Origin: Pseudoalteromonas umbrosa
GTDB lineage: Bacteria > Pseudomonadota > Gammaproteobacteria > Enterobacterales > Alteromonadaceae
NCBI RefSeq assembly: GCF_030125375.1
Contig: NZ_JASJUU010000003.1
Coordinates: forward strand, 758,247 to 822,246
Direction: 5' to 3'
Length of the DNA: 64,000 nucleotides
The position numbers were made by a program, and so were the translations under genes. Under the pieces are notes generated by a model. The model ran no database searches. It worked only from the letters and a program-made list of their open reading frames with translations, and was not told where the DNA came from. The number at the start of each line of letters is the position of its first letter. The stretch's first letter is position 1. Shown piece after piece: positions 8,694 to 17,563 of the stretch.

Positions 8694-10196
8694 ATGAATG
8701 AAAATGAACAAAGCAGGCCATGGTCTGCATTGATAAAAGAATATATTGATAGCACGGGAGAACAAAGTAAGCTGTCAGAGTACAGGCAATTATTGCTGGC
8801 TGACTTTTATAAATCACAACTACTCACCGCCAAAGCGCCAGAGGAGCAAGATTTAAAAGGGTTCAACAAGGCTTGTAAGGCGGCTGAAAAAATCAAAGTC
8901 ACAGCTAAAGAGTGCGATAAACTATCGTTAGTTTATGCTGATTTTATTGGTAAGGCTTGGATAAAAGGAAATGCAGAGCAATTAGCAAAGTTACAAGCAA
9001 AATCTTGCTTTTATAATATTTGGATTTGTAAGGCATTAATGCAGGGTGATGGTGTATTCCCTGCCACTCATATTGCCAAGTTAACTCATTCAAGTAGTAG
9101 CGCATCATCAATATTTGATCGTATTTCTGCACAAGACGATCGCTTTCTTACCACCTCATCATTGCGGTCGCCTGTTATTGATGGTGCTTACCCTAATGGT
9201 GCACTTTCAAAAAATGTGAAGTTTTTAATGCTCGACAATGGTGGCTTACTAAGTGAAGAAATTTACCAAGGGAATAGTGAGCCATTATCGTCTTTTGCTG
9301 ATGATGAGCAAGAGCTAGCGTCGTGGATTACTGGTTTTAATGCCATTTTCAATGCTCCCCTTAAAAGTGATAGTTTAGCCAAACAAGTTTATTTTCCTGT
9401 TGATGACGGTTATCACTTATTAACTCCGCTTACATCTTCAGCTACTTGCCAAGCTATCTATGACAGGTGTTTTTCGAAAGATGTAAAAAAGCAACAGGAA
9501 AAAGACGGCAAAGCAGTCAAGGCGCAAACTTATAGTGATCATACTTATGTACGAACAACTAATACGGCGAAAATAGCTACGGTTGCGAGTCAACCTCAAA
9601 ATGTATCGGTACTAAATGGCAAACGAGCGGGCAAAGTTCATTTATTTTCTTCACAGCCCCCTGTATGGCAGTCACAGTTAAAAGCGCCATTAACTAAAAC
9701 ATCGTATTTTGATGGTTTATATCCCTCTAGATCAAGTCAGGTAAATATTGAATTTATCAGAGACTTTATAATTAGATTTAATGACTTATCACTGAGCATT
9801 AAAGATCCTAAACGTAAAAAGTGGTTAGAGAAATGGGTGCAAAATGTTTTTGACGAAATACTTGATCGCGTTTCTTATCTTCATGCTTTACCAGCGGGTT
9901 GGTCGGCAAACAGTGAGTTAACTGATGAATACCAATGTTTTTTAGACCCTTATTGGCAAGATAAAGCCTTTCAAGCAAAGCGAAAAACCATCGATTGGCA
10001 AACTGTTGTGCGCAGAGATTTCGCTAAGTGGTTAAACCGCTGGTTAGTAGGCAAAGACAAAACCTTAACTGCCACAACTGCCCATAGAAAACTTTGGCAA
10101 TCTTTTGCTGAACATCAATTAAGAAAGTTTGAATTACAAGTTCAAGTTAACTTAGTGCAGACGACTCAAAACTTGGCGGAGGAGACATTACGATGA
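8694..10196 (+). CDS. cas8f: Cas8f (Csy1), large subunit of the type I-F Cascade
   Basis: The 500-aa protein carries the recognisable Csy1 core segment PQNVSVLNGKRAGKVHLF followed by PPVWQSQLKAP, near residues 300-330. Csy1 is the PAM-recognition subunit that forms a heterodimer with Cas5f at the 5' handle of the crRNA. The length is above the roughly 430 aa of the Pseudomonas aeruginosa protein; the extra residues appear spread through the N-terminal and middle parts. Its start follows the cas2-3 stop by one base and its stop overlaps the cas5f start by four bases (ATGA). It is part of the cas operon. Confidence 0.93.
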   Translation: MNENEQSRPWSALIKEYIDSTGEQSKLSEYRQLLLADFYKSQLLTAKAPEEQDLKGFNKACKAAEKIKVTAKECDKLSLVYADFIGKAWIKGNAEQLAKLQAKSCFYNIWICKALMQGDGVFPATHIAKLTHSSSSASSIFDRISAQDDRFLTTSSLRSPVIDGAYPNGALSKNVKFLMLDNGGLLSEEIYQGNSEPLSSFADDEQELASWITGFNAIFNAPLKSDSLAKQVYFPVDDGYHLLTPLTSSATCQAIYDRCFSKDVKKQQEKDGKAVKAQTYSDHTYVRTTNTAKIATVASQPQNVSVLNGKRAGKVHLFSSQPPVWQSQLKAPLTKTSYFDGLYPSRSSQVNIEFIRDFIIRFNDLSLSIKDPKRKKWLEKWVQNVFDEILDRVSYLHALPAGWSANSELTDEYQCFLDPYWQDKAFQAKRKTIDWQTVVRRDFAKWLNRWLVGKDKTLTATTAHRKLWQSFAEHQLRKFELQVQVNLVQTTQNLAEETLR

Positions 10197-11371
10197 AGCA
10201 ATATATATTACTCAGCCATATTCAAGTGCAAAACGCCAATGCCATTGCGGGTTTTACATGGGGGTTTCCTGCGATCACTCACTTTTTGGGCTTTACCCAT
10301 AACCTATCAAGAAAGCTTGAAAATAACACTGGTTTTGATGATATCTCATTAGGTGGCTGCGCGATAATCTCCCATCAACACCAAGTGCATACTTATCAAG
10401 CTTCAAGAGATATCGAATTTTTGCAAAGTAAAAATCCACCTTATATGCATGGCACCTCTGCGGCAAAGCTAGGGGATGCGCCGCCCATTATTGAAGAAGG
10501 TAAAATGAACCTGACTGTTTCTTTGTTGATAGCCTATGAAGGTAATGTCGGTAACAGAGAAACTAGCTTTATCAACTGGCTAAAAGCGATTTGTTGCCGC
10601 CAGCGCCTTGCTGGTGGTTCGATCGTGAGCATAAAAGATATTTCATTAAAGACGGTTGAAAGCGAGCAAGATGTAATAAGGCTAAATTACCAATTACTAC
10701 CGGGTTTTGTATTACTAGATAAAAGTGATTATTTAGCGGAGTGCTATAGCGAGCTATTAACCCAAAATACCGATGCAGAACTGCTTGATGCTTGGTTAGA
10801 TTTTTCAAGATTAAAGCAGCGCGCACGGCCAAAATCGAACTTGATTGGTAAACACCTGTTGGACTTATTGCATCAAGACTCAAGTAACAACAATGTCAAC
10901 CAGCTGTTTGAAGTTTGGCAAGAACATCTTCATCAAGACGTTTTTAGACCAGAGCATATTCCACAGCAATTAATCGAATACTTTGCAGGCTTACCTGCGG
11001 ATAAACATAACAAAAAGTTGTTACAGCAATGGCAACACTATTGTGAGCCAAGTAATAAAACCCCCGCAGATTGGAACTATGTAAAACGTAAACATATTGG
11101 CTACTTAGTACCAATCATGAACGGTTATAAGGCCATTTCAGTCAAGCAAAATAACAATCAAGTTGCTAACACACGCGACAACGAAACTGATGTTTGTTTT
11201 GTCGAAGCGACTCATGGTATTGGGCTGTGGTGCGGTATACATAAAGTCAATACACCAGAAGCATTGGAAAAAAGCTTATGGCAATACTCTTATGACAAGA
11301 GTAATCCTCATTGGTACTTGTGCAAACAAGGGCTAGAGACAGACACGTTTATCGAATTCGAAGAATTTTAA
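10193..11371 (+). CDS. cas5f: Cas5f (Csy2), Cascade subunit
   Basis: The N-terminus ILLSHIQVQNANAIAGFTWG followed by FPAITHFLGFTHNLSRKL is the diagnostic Csy2 start. The family motif around KHIGYLVPIMNGYKAIS is present near residue 300. Csy2 caps the 5' handle of crRNA and pairs with Cas8f. At 392 aa it is longer than the roughly 330 aa of the P. aeruginosa protein. The additional part seems to lie between about residues 180 and 290, a helical, Gln/His-rich stretch. It overlaps cas8f by four bases, and cas7f follows after a 28-base gap. Confidence 0.94.
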   Translation: MKQYILLSHIQVQNANAIAGFTWGFPAITHFLGFTHNLSRKLENNTGFDDISLGGCAIISHQHQVHTYQASRDIEFLQSKNPPYMHGTSAAKLGDAPPIIEEGKMNLTVSLLIAYEGNVGNRETSFINWLKAICCRQRLAGGSIVSIKDISLKTVESEQDVIRLNYQLLPGFVLLDKSDYLAECYSELLTQNTDAELLDAWLDFSRLKQRARPKSNLIGKHLLDLLHQDSSNNNVNQLFEVWQEHLHQDVFRPEHIPQQLIEYFAGLPADKHNKKLLQQWQHYCEPSNKTPADWNYVKRKHIGYLVPIMNGYKAISVKQNNNQVANTRDNETDVCFVEATHGIGLWCGIHKVNTPEALEKSLWQYSYDKSNPHWYLCKQGLETDTFIEFEEF

Positions 11372-11399
11372 AATTTTACTACTCTTTTTAGGAACTATT

Positions 11400-12389
11400 A
11401 TGTCAATAGAAATCAAAATAGAACTGCCAAGCTTACTTTCATTTGAGCGTAAATTAGAAGTGTCGGATGCATTAATGTTTTCAGGTACTTGGCAAGAAAA
11501 CTTTAATGAAGACTCAGCAGAATGGCCGAAAATTGCAATATCACAAAGGCAAAACCGCTCAACACAGAGTGCACATGGTATTAGTGATGAAGATAAAACT
11601 AAACCAAATCCAGCGTCATCAGACAGTGATGATGCTAACTTACCTTTAAATGCGGATACATTAAAAGTCAGCTTTTCACTTCGTGTGGTGGGTGATTTAG
11701 GTAAGCCGTTTGCTTGTAATGCCCCCGAGTTTGAATCAGCCATTTTTAATAAAGTTGATGAGTTTAAATCCAGTGAAGGCTTGAATTTACTGGCTTTTCG
11801 TTATGCCTATAATATAGCTAATGGTCGCTTTTTATGGCGAAATCGTGTAGGAGCTGAGGCAATATCAATTCATGTAGACATTACAGAGTTTGATCAAACA
11901 CTCATATTTGATGCTTATGATTTTTCATTAAAAAACTTTGAAAAAGGAGCCAACAACCAAGCTTTAGCGATATTAACCGAAGCGATAGCAAAAGGGCTAG
12001 CAGGCGATGATGAAAGCTTTGCTTTGATTAAAGTGAATGCCTACGTCAAATTAGGCAATGGTCAACACGTTTTTCCATCTCAAGAAATGAATATGAATGA
12101 AAAACGTAAAGTATTGTTTAAGCTTGATGATTGCGCAGCCATTCATAATGTAAAAGTTGGTAATGCGCTACGAACTATTGATAACTGGTATGGCAAAAGC
12201 AGTCAGCCAATAGCTATTGAGCCTTTTGGATCAGTTACCCAGCGCGGTGAAGCATACAGAAAAAATAAAATTGATTTGTACACATTAATGGTTAAATGGG
12301 TACGTGATGAAAACCTAACCATAGATGAGCGAGCTTACGTTACAGCTAATTTAATCCGTGGTGGTGTGTTTAGCCGCTCAAGTAAGTAG
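11400..12389 (+). CDS. cas7f: Cas7f (Csy3), Cascade backbone subunit
   Basis: The 329-aa protein shows the Csy3 signatures: SFERKLEVSDALMFSGTW near the N-terminus, GDLGKPFACNAPEF in the middle and a C-terminus with YVTANLIRGGVF. Several copies form the backbone that holds the spacer part of crRNA. The length agrees with the family (about 330-340 aa). An AGGA is placed seven bases before the ATG at 11400. It lies between cas5f and cas6f in the operon order expected for type I-F. Confidence 0.95.
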   Translation: MSIEIKIELPSLLSFERKLEVSDALMFSGTWQENFNEDSAEWPKIAISQRQNRSTQSAHGISDEDKTKPNPASSDSDDANLPLNADTLKVSFSLRVVGDLGKPFACNAPEFESAIFNKVDEFKSSEGLNLLAFRYAYNIANGRFLWRNRVGAEAISIHVDITEFDQTLIFDAYDFSLKNFEKGANNQALAILTEAIAKGLAGDDESFALIKVNAYVKLGNGQHVFPSQEMNMNEKRKVLFKLDDCAAIHNVKVGNALRTIDNWYGKSSQPIAIEPFGSVTQRGEAYRKNKIDLYTLMVKWVRDENLTIDERAYVTANLIRGGVFSRSSK

Positions 12390-12396
12390 GTGAGCT

Positions 12397-13035
12397 ATGA
12401 ATTACTACCAAGAAATTACCTTATTACCAGAACCAGAAGTACCCCTTAGTGACATTTGGCAAAAGGTGTATCAACAAGTGCATATTGCGCTTGTAGAGAA
12501 CAAGGTTGATAAAAATAAATCAGCTATTGCCGTTGGTTTTCCTCAATATGGTAAAGCTAGTTTTCCACTGGGTTCAAAATTGAGGCTATTTGCTAAAGAG
12601 CAAGCACAGCTTGAACAGCTTAATATCGCTAAATGGCTAAGTCGGCTTGAAGACTATACGCATGTTAAAGGCATAAAACCTGTACCAGATGCGGTCAGTT
12701 ATGCGAGTTTCACGCGAAAAAATGTTAAAAGTCCTGAGCGCATTGAGCGTGAAATGGCAGAAAAAGCGCAGCGATGGTCTCAAAAAAGTGGCAAGCCTTT
12801 AGGGGAATGTTTAGCTGAACTGGAACAAACTAAACCTGCTCTAAATACTAAACATCCTTTTATCTTTTTGCATAGCCAACAGACAAAAGTGCGCTCACCC
12901 GATAAAAGCAGTAAGTACCCGTTATTTATTGCCATGCAAGAATTTGACAGTGATACACATGGCACATTTGACTGTTATGGATTGAGCGCAAAGGCAAATG
13001 ATGAAAATTCGGCTGGGTGTGTCCCTCAGTTCTAA
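12397..13035 (+). CDS. cas6f: Cas6f (Csy4), crRNA-processing endoribonuclease
   Basis: The 212-aa protein has the Csy4 layout: a ferredoxin-like N-terminal domain, the segment FPLGSKLRLFA and the C-terminal YGLSAKA ending CVPQF. A His falls at residue 29 (YQQVHIALVE), the same position as the catalytic His of P. aeruginosa Csy4. The enzyme cuts within each repeat 3' of the CTGCC/GGCAG stem and stays bound to the crRNA 3' handle. It has to serve both arrays here, whose loops differ. It is the last gene of the operon, seven bases after cas7f, with a strong terminator downstream. The family usually ends in V-P-W-F; here it is V-P-Q-F. Confidence 0.95.
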   Translation: MNYYQEITLLPEPEVPLSDIWQKVYQQVHIALVENKVDKNKSAIAVGFPQYGKASFPLGSKLRLFAKEQAQLEQLNIAKWLSRLEDYTHVKGIKPVPDAVSYASFTRKNVKSPERIEREMAEKAQRWSQKSGKPLGECLAELEQTKPALNTKHPFIFLHSQQTKVRSPDKSSKYPLFIAMQEFDSDTHGTFDCYGLSAKANDENSAGCVPQF

Positions 13036-13040
13036 CAAAA

Positions 13041-13067
13041 TAAAGGGTATTTTTACCCTTTATTTTT
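13041..13067 (+). terminator. Rho-independent terminator of the cas operon
   Basis: A perfect nine-base stem TAAAGGGTA/TACCCTTTA with a four-base loop is followed by TTTTT. It starts six bases after the cas6f stop and separates the operon from the leader of array 2. Confidence 0.9.
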
Positions 13068-13185
13068 GCTCTTTTAAAATCTGTATAAAATACAATGAGT
13101 TGTAATAGGCTGTTTTTAACAAGGTAAAAATAGGTTTTTTGCCTCAATAGCCTGTTGCAACTTATCTTTTTTCATTTATTCTATC
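13068..13185 (+). promoter_or_regulatory. Leader of CRISPR array 2
   Basis: This AT-rich sequence lies between the cas terminator and the first repeat. It holds a 14-base imperfect inverted repeat, AGTTGTAATAGGCT at 13098-13111 and AGCCTGTTGCAACT at 13149-13162 (12 of 14 positions pair), ending 23 bases before the first repeat. The sequence differs clearly from the array 1 leader, sharing only an AAAAT...AGTT-like core. Promoter and acquisition signals would be expected here. Confidence 0.7.
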
Positions 13186-15557
13186 CTTCACTGCCACGCA
13201 GGCAGCTTAGAAACATACTTCGCGGTAGTTCCTCACCATTGAGGTCTTCACTGCCACGCAGGCAGCTTAGAAACAGTGAGGGTGACATGAGGGTGACTGT
13301 ATATCCTTCACTGCCACGCAGGCAGCTTAGAAAAGTATGATTTTCATTACTCGGTGCCCAACGTGCTTCACTGCCACGCAGGCAGCTTAGAAAATCTATT
13401 TTAGATAAACAGTGGTAAAACAGATCTTCACTGCCACGCAGGCAGCTTAGAAAATATCGAGCTCATTCCCTCCGAGAATGTTTGACTTCACTGCTACGCA
13501 GGCAGCTTAGAAAACAGAAACGGTGGATAAGTTCTGTACAAGATTCTTCACTGCCACGCAGGCAGCTTAGAAATGACCATGTCACTTGCGGACTTTGCGA
13601 CTAAACTTCACTGCCACGCAGGCAGCTTAGAAACCTACACAATTCCTGATGCAGTGCCAAAGACCGTCTTCACTGCCACGCAGGCAGCTTAGAAACTTCC
13701 TTCTTGTACTAATAATACTCGTTTGCGCTTCACTGCCACGCAGGCAGCTTAGAAACATCAACGGTGCCACCTAAATCTAAACATTCGCTTCACTGCCACG
13801 CAGGCAGCTTAGAAAATGAACAACGGATCTGATTCAGTAAAATATGCCTTCACTGCCACGCAGGCAGCTTAGAAATAAACCAAACGGGGTATAAATAGTC
13901 TTTTGACCTTCACTGCCACGCAGGCAGCTTAGAAATATGAGCCTTTAAATGTTCCAATTTTCGAGCACTTCACTGCCACGCAGGCAGCTTAGAAATAACA
14001 CCTCTTTAGCCATTCGTATCTCCTTTGCTTCACTGCCACGCAGGCAGCTTAGAAAAAATGAATGATAAGTGAATCTTCAAAGGTTTTCTTCACTGCCACG
14101 CAGGCAGCTTAGAAAGCTGGCTGGTTCTGAGAGTTTTTTACATTTTCCTTCACTGCCACGCAGGCAGCTTAGAAATATCTACAATGAAAGCTGGGCCCTC
14201 AACTTCCTCTTCACTGCCACGCAGGCAGCTTAGAAAGTACATATACGACTACCACAACACGGGTTTAACTTCACTGCCACGCAGGCAGCTTAGAAACCTT
14301 TGCGTAGTAGAGCGCGGGACGCAGTGTTCTTCACTGCCACGCAGGCAGCTTAGAAAAACAGCAACGAGCATTAACAGACTGGGCAGAACTTCACTGCCAC
14401 GCAGGCAGCTTAGAAATTATTCAGCTACTGACATTTTTGTGACTGGCTCTTCACTGCCACGCAGGCAGCTTAGAAATCGCTCGCGAACTGGGATTGTTAT
14501 TGATGTTCCTTCACTGCCACGCAGGCAGCTTAGAAATAGCGGAGCACGGTGGGATGCTAGGTTATAGTCTTCACTGCCACGCAGGCAGCTTAGAAATCCT
14601 CTTTCATTAGTCCCCAATCACAAGTAAACTTCACTGCCACGCAGGCAGCTTAGAAATCTCGGGGCTTGATTATGATTTCGTGCTGATTCTTCACTGCCAC
14701 GCAGGCAGCTTAGAAACATAGCAAACACTCTCCTGCATTAATTGACCGCTTCACTGCCACGCAGGCAGCTTAGAAAGAACATTCCCGACACGACGATTGA
14801 TCCAAACACTTCACTGCCACGCAGGCAGCTTAGAAAACCCAATACAAGCCCAATAGAGAGCGGATTAGCTTCACTGCCACGCAGGCAGCTTAGAAAGTAG
14901 TCAAAAACACGGACCTGTTAGCCGAGCCCTTCACTGCCACGCAGGCAGCTTAGAAATCGGGAGTCTCCAAGAAATTAACAGTACTAAACTTCACTGCCAC
15001 GCAGGCAGCTTAGAAATCTCGGGGCTTGATTATGATTTCGTGCTGATTCTTCACTGCCACGCAGGCAGCTTAGAAACACTCAAGCAAAAGTGTATCTCAC
15101 AGTCCAAATCTTCACTGCCACGCAGGCAGCTTAGAAAAGTACCGAAAAACGCTTTTAGCTACAGAGAACCTTCACTGCCACGCAGGCAGCTTAGAAAATT
15201 AATTCGAAAATATTTCACTTCCCCTATATCTTCACTGCCACGCAGGCAGCTTAGAAAAGTGACGCCAGCAGCAACTGTCTTAGCTTGATCTTCACTGCCA
15301 CGCAGGCAGCTTAGAAATGCTGCCCATTTGTTAACCTCCTCTATGTTAACTTCACTGCCACGCAGGCAGCTTAGAAAATTCGATTTCTATAGTACTTCCA
15401 TCTGGTATCCTTCACTGCCACGCAGGCAGCTTAGAAAATATGCCAGTGATGCACCGACGCCGACAAGCACTTCACTGCCACGCAGGCAGCTTAGAAAGCC
15501 AAGCCCAGTCAGTGGCAATTCTACTCATACTTCACTGCCGAACAGGCAGCTTAGGTG
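13186..15557 (+). CRISPR. Type I-F CRISPR array 2 (40 repeats, 39 spacers)
   Basis: The 28-base repeat starts CTTCACTGCC and ends CTTAGAAA, with stem CTGCC/GGCAG and loop ACGCA. Thirty-six spacers are 32 bases. Exceptions are 34 bases at 13634-13667 and 33 bases at 14176-14208 and 15077-15109. The repeat at 13486 has one change (CTGCT instead of CTGCC). The terminal repeat (15530-15557) has loop GAACA and 3' end AGGTG, as in array 1. One spacer occurs twice, at 14657-14688 and 15017-15048. Spacers at 13996-14027 and 15318-15349 read, on the reverse strand, like a ribosome binding site followed by ATG, as expected for phage gene starts. Confidence 0.98.
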
Positions 15558-15660
15558 ATGAGTGACTGAAACGAAGTTTTGCAGTGCAAAGGGGGAGTCG
15601 TTTAGAATAAGGTCATGGATGACCGATGTAACAAAGCTCCATGGGCGGTTTTCAGCTCCG
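15558..15660 (+). repeat. Array 2 trailer, shared with array 1
   Basis: Directly after the degenerate terminal repeat the sequence continues GATGAG, then a diverged segment, then the block 15611-15648. That block is identical to 2566-2603 except for one base (AACAAAG versus AACCAAG). It includes GGTCAT/ATGACC as an inverted repeat. The shared terminal repeat and trailer point to a common origin of the two array ends. Confidence 0.75.
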
Positions 15661-15689
15661 TGTTAGCTATGTCACGGGCAAACTTCAAA

Positions 15690-16525
15690 TCTGGATCCTG
15701 ATTTTCATCAGGATGACGGGGATTAAGATAAGCGCATTAATCGTGGTTGGGCTACGCATTCAGTATCTCCCGACCGACTACTCATATGCATAAGTCTAAA
15801 ATCTGGATCCTGATTTTCATCAGGATGACGGGGTTAAGATAAGTGCATTAATCGTGGTTGGGCTGCGAATTCAGTTTCTCTCAACCGGCTACTCACATGC
15901 GTAAGTCTAAAAACTGGATCCTGATATTCATCAGAGTGACGGAATTAAGATAAGCGCATTAATCGTGGTTGGGCTGCGAATTCAGCCTCTCTCAGCCGAC
16001 TACTCACATGCACAAGTCTTAAAAACTGGATCCTGATGTTCATCAGGATGACGGGGTTAAGATAAGTGCATTAATCGTGGTTGGGCTGCGAATTCAGTTT
16101 CTCTCAATCGACTACTCACATGCACAAGTCTAAAAACTGGATCCTGATTTTTATCAGGATGACGGGATTAAGATAAGCGCATTAATCGTGGTTGGGCTGC
16201 GAATTCAGTTTCTCTCAATCGACTACTCACATGCACAAGTCTTAAAAGCTGGATCCTGATATTCATCAGGATGACGGTGCTAAGATGTGCGCATTAATCG
16301 TGGTTGGGCTGCGCATTCAGTTTCTCCCAACCGACTACTCATATGCATAAGTCTAAAAACTGGATCCTGATGTTCATCAGGATGACGGAGGGTGAGACAG
16401 GCGTGTGGGTTTTATCTCAGTGGTGCGTATTAATCATCAGAGCCGCGAATTCAGTTTCTCTCAACCGACTACTCATATGCATAAGTCTAAAAACTGGATC
16501 CTGATTTTCATCAGGATGACGAGGG
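15690..16525 (+). repeat. Tandem repeats of about 112 bp, eight hairpin units
   Basis: The motif GGATCCTGAT starts at 15693, 15805, 15916, 16028, 16139, 16251, 16362 and 16496, so the period is 111-112 bases except for the last step of 134. Each unit has a hairpin (ATCCTGAT/ATCAGGAT, then GACGG). Most units also contain GCATTAATCGTGGTTGGGCT and a matching CTCAACC or CCCAACC that can pair with GGTTGGG. The same first hairpin occurs once after array 1 (about 2700-2727). There is no credible gene in 15561-16783; short frames inside are by-products of the repeats. Confidence 0.9.
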
Positions 16526-16783
16526 TTCTCTTGGTGTGTTGGTTTTATTTAAGTGCTCCCTTGGCCGTCTTCCCGGGCTTGCCCAGGGATCTATATCCGT
16601 ATTTCGCTGCAATCGATATTTATTAAACCAGCAAAACTGTAATGGGGGTTTACACTTTGGCATCCTTTGATGCAGCTTGTCACCTTTTGAATGTTGAGTG
16701 TCACGATCTGTCAGTGTGTGGCGCGTTTTGAATGTTTATACTGAGCACATTGAATCAACGGGGTTTAAACAAAGGTAAAACAC

Positions 16784-17557
16784 ATGGCAAATACAGCATT
16801 AATCACAGGCGCATCGGGCGGTATTGGACTTGAATTAGCACACTTGCATGCACAGCAAGGGGGTGACTTAGTCTTGGTAGCGCGCTCTCAAGATAAGTTG
16901 GATGCCTTGGCAAAAGAGCTTGAGGTTAAGCACAGTATTAAAACGACTGTGATCAGTGAAGATTTATCTCAGCCGGGTGCTGCACAACGTATTTTTGATA
17001 AAACATCGGCACTGAATATTGAGGTGGATGTGCTTATTAATAACGCTGGCTTTGGTGGTCATGGCGTGTTTTACCAACGTGATATGGTGGCAGATCAGCA
17101 AATGGTGCAAGTGAATATCACCGCATTGACCGATCTCACACATCTATACTCAAAAGGCATGGTGGCGCGTCAGCGAGGGCGTATTTTAAATGTGTCATCC
17201 ACGGTGTCTTTTTTACCGGGCCCACTGCAAGCGGTATACTATGCATCAAAAGCGTATGTAACCTCATACACGCAGGCGGTGGCTGAAGAGTTATCTGGTA
17301 CTGGCGTGACGGCAACGGCATTGTGCCCGGGGGCGGTGAGTACAGGTTTTGTGGCGGCCGGTAATTTGGAAGGGGTTGATGTGTGGAAAAACGCAAGGTC
17401 GGCAAAGTCAGTGGCCGAGTGCGGTTATAAAGCCATGCAAAAAGGTCAACTGGTGGCGTTTAACGAGCGAAAATTGCAGTTTTTACTGAACTGGATCACC
17501 CCGTTACTGCCACGTAAAATGGTGCTGAAGTTGTCACGCCAATCAATGGAAAAGTAA
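16784..17557 (+). CDS. Short-chain dehydrogenase/reductase
   Basis: The 257-aa protein is a classical SDR with a Rossmann fold. It has the cofactor motif TGASGGIG at residues 8-15, NNAG near 89, catalytic Ser in NVSS (near 140), and YxxxK as YYASK (near 155). Arg at VARS (near 34) suggests NADPH use, which is inference. It resembles the DltE/YqjQ-type oxidoreductases, whose substrates are mostly unknown. A GGTAA-like site lies before ATG 16784. The AraC-type gene follows six bases after the stop, so the two are very likely co-transcribed. Confidence 0.9.
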   Translation: MANTALITGASGGIGLELAHLHAQQGGDLVLVARSQDKLDALAKELEVKHSIKTTVISEDLSQPGAAQRIFDKTSALNIEVDVLINNAGFGGHGVFYQRDMVADQQMVQVNITALTDLTHLYSKGMVARQRGRILNVSSTVSFLPGPLQAVYYASKAYVTSYTQAVAEELSGTGVTATALCPGAVSTGFVAAGNLEGVDVWKNARSAKSVAECGYKAMQKGQLVAFNERKLQFLLNWITPLLPRKMVLKLSRQSMEK

Positions 17558-17563
17558 CAAGAT

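Noticed and set aside
16304..16626. Frames of 66-73 codons in the tandem repeat block
   Set aside because: They are internal repeats translated in one frame (for example a recurring HKSKNWIL), with no start signals.
1..16783. Possible transposon-associated CRISPR (I-F3 type) island
   Set aside because: The locus has cas1, cas2-3 and separate cas8f and cas5f, and no tnsA, tnsB, tnsC or tniQ genes; it is a regular I-F interference locus.
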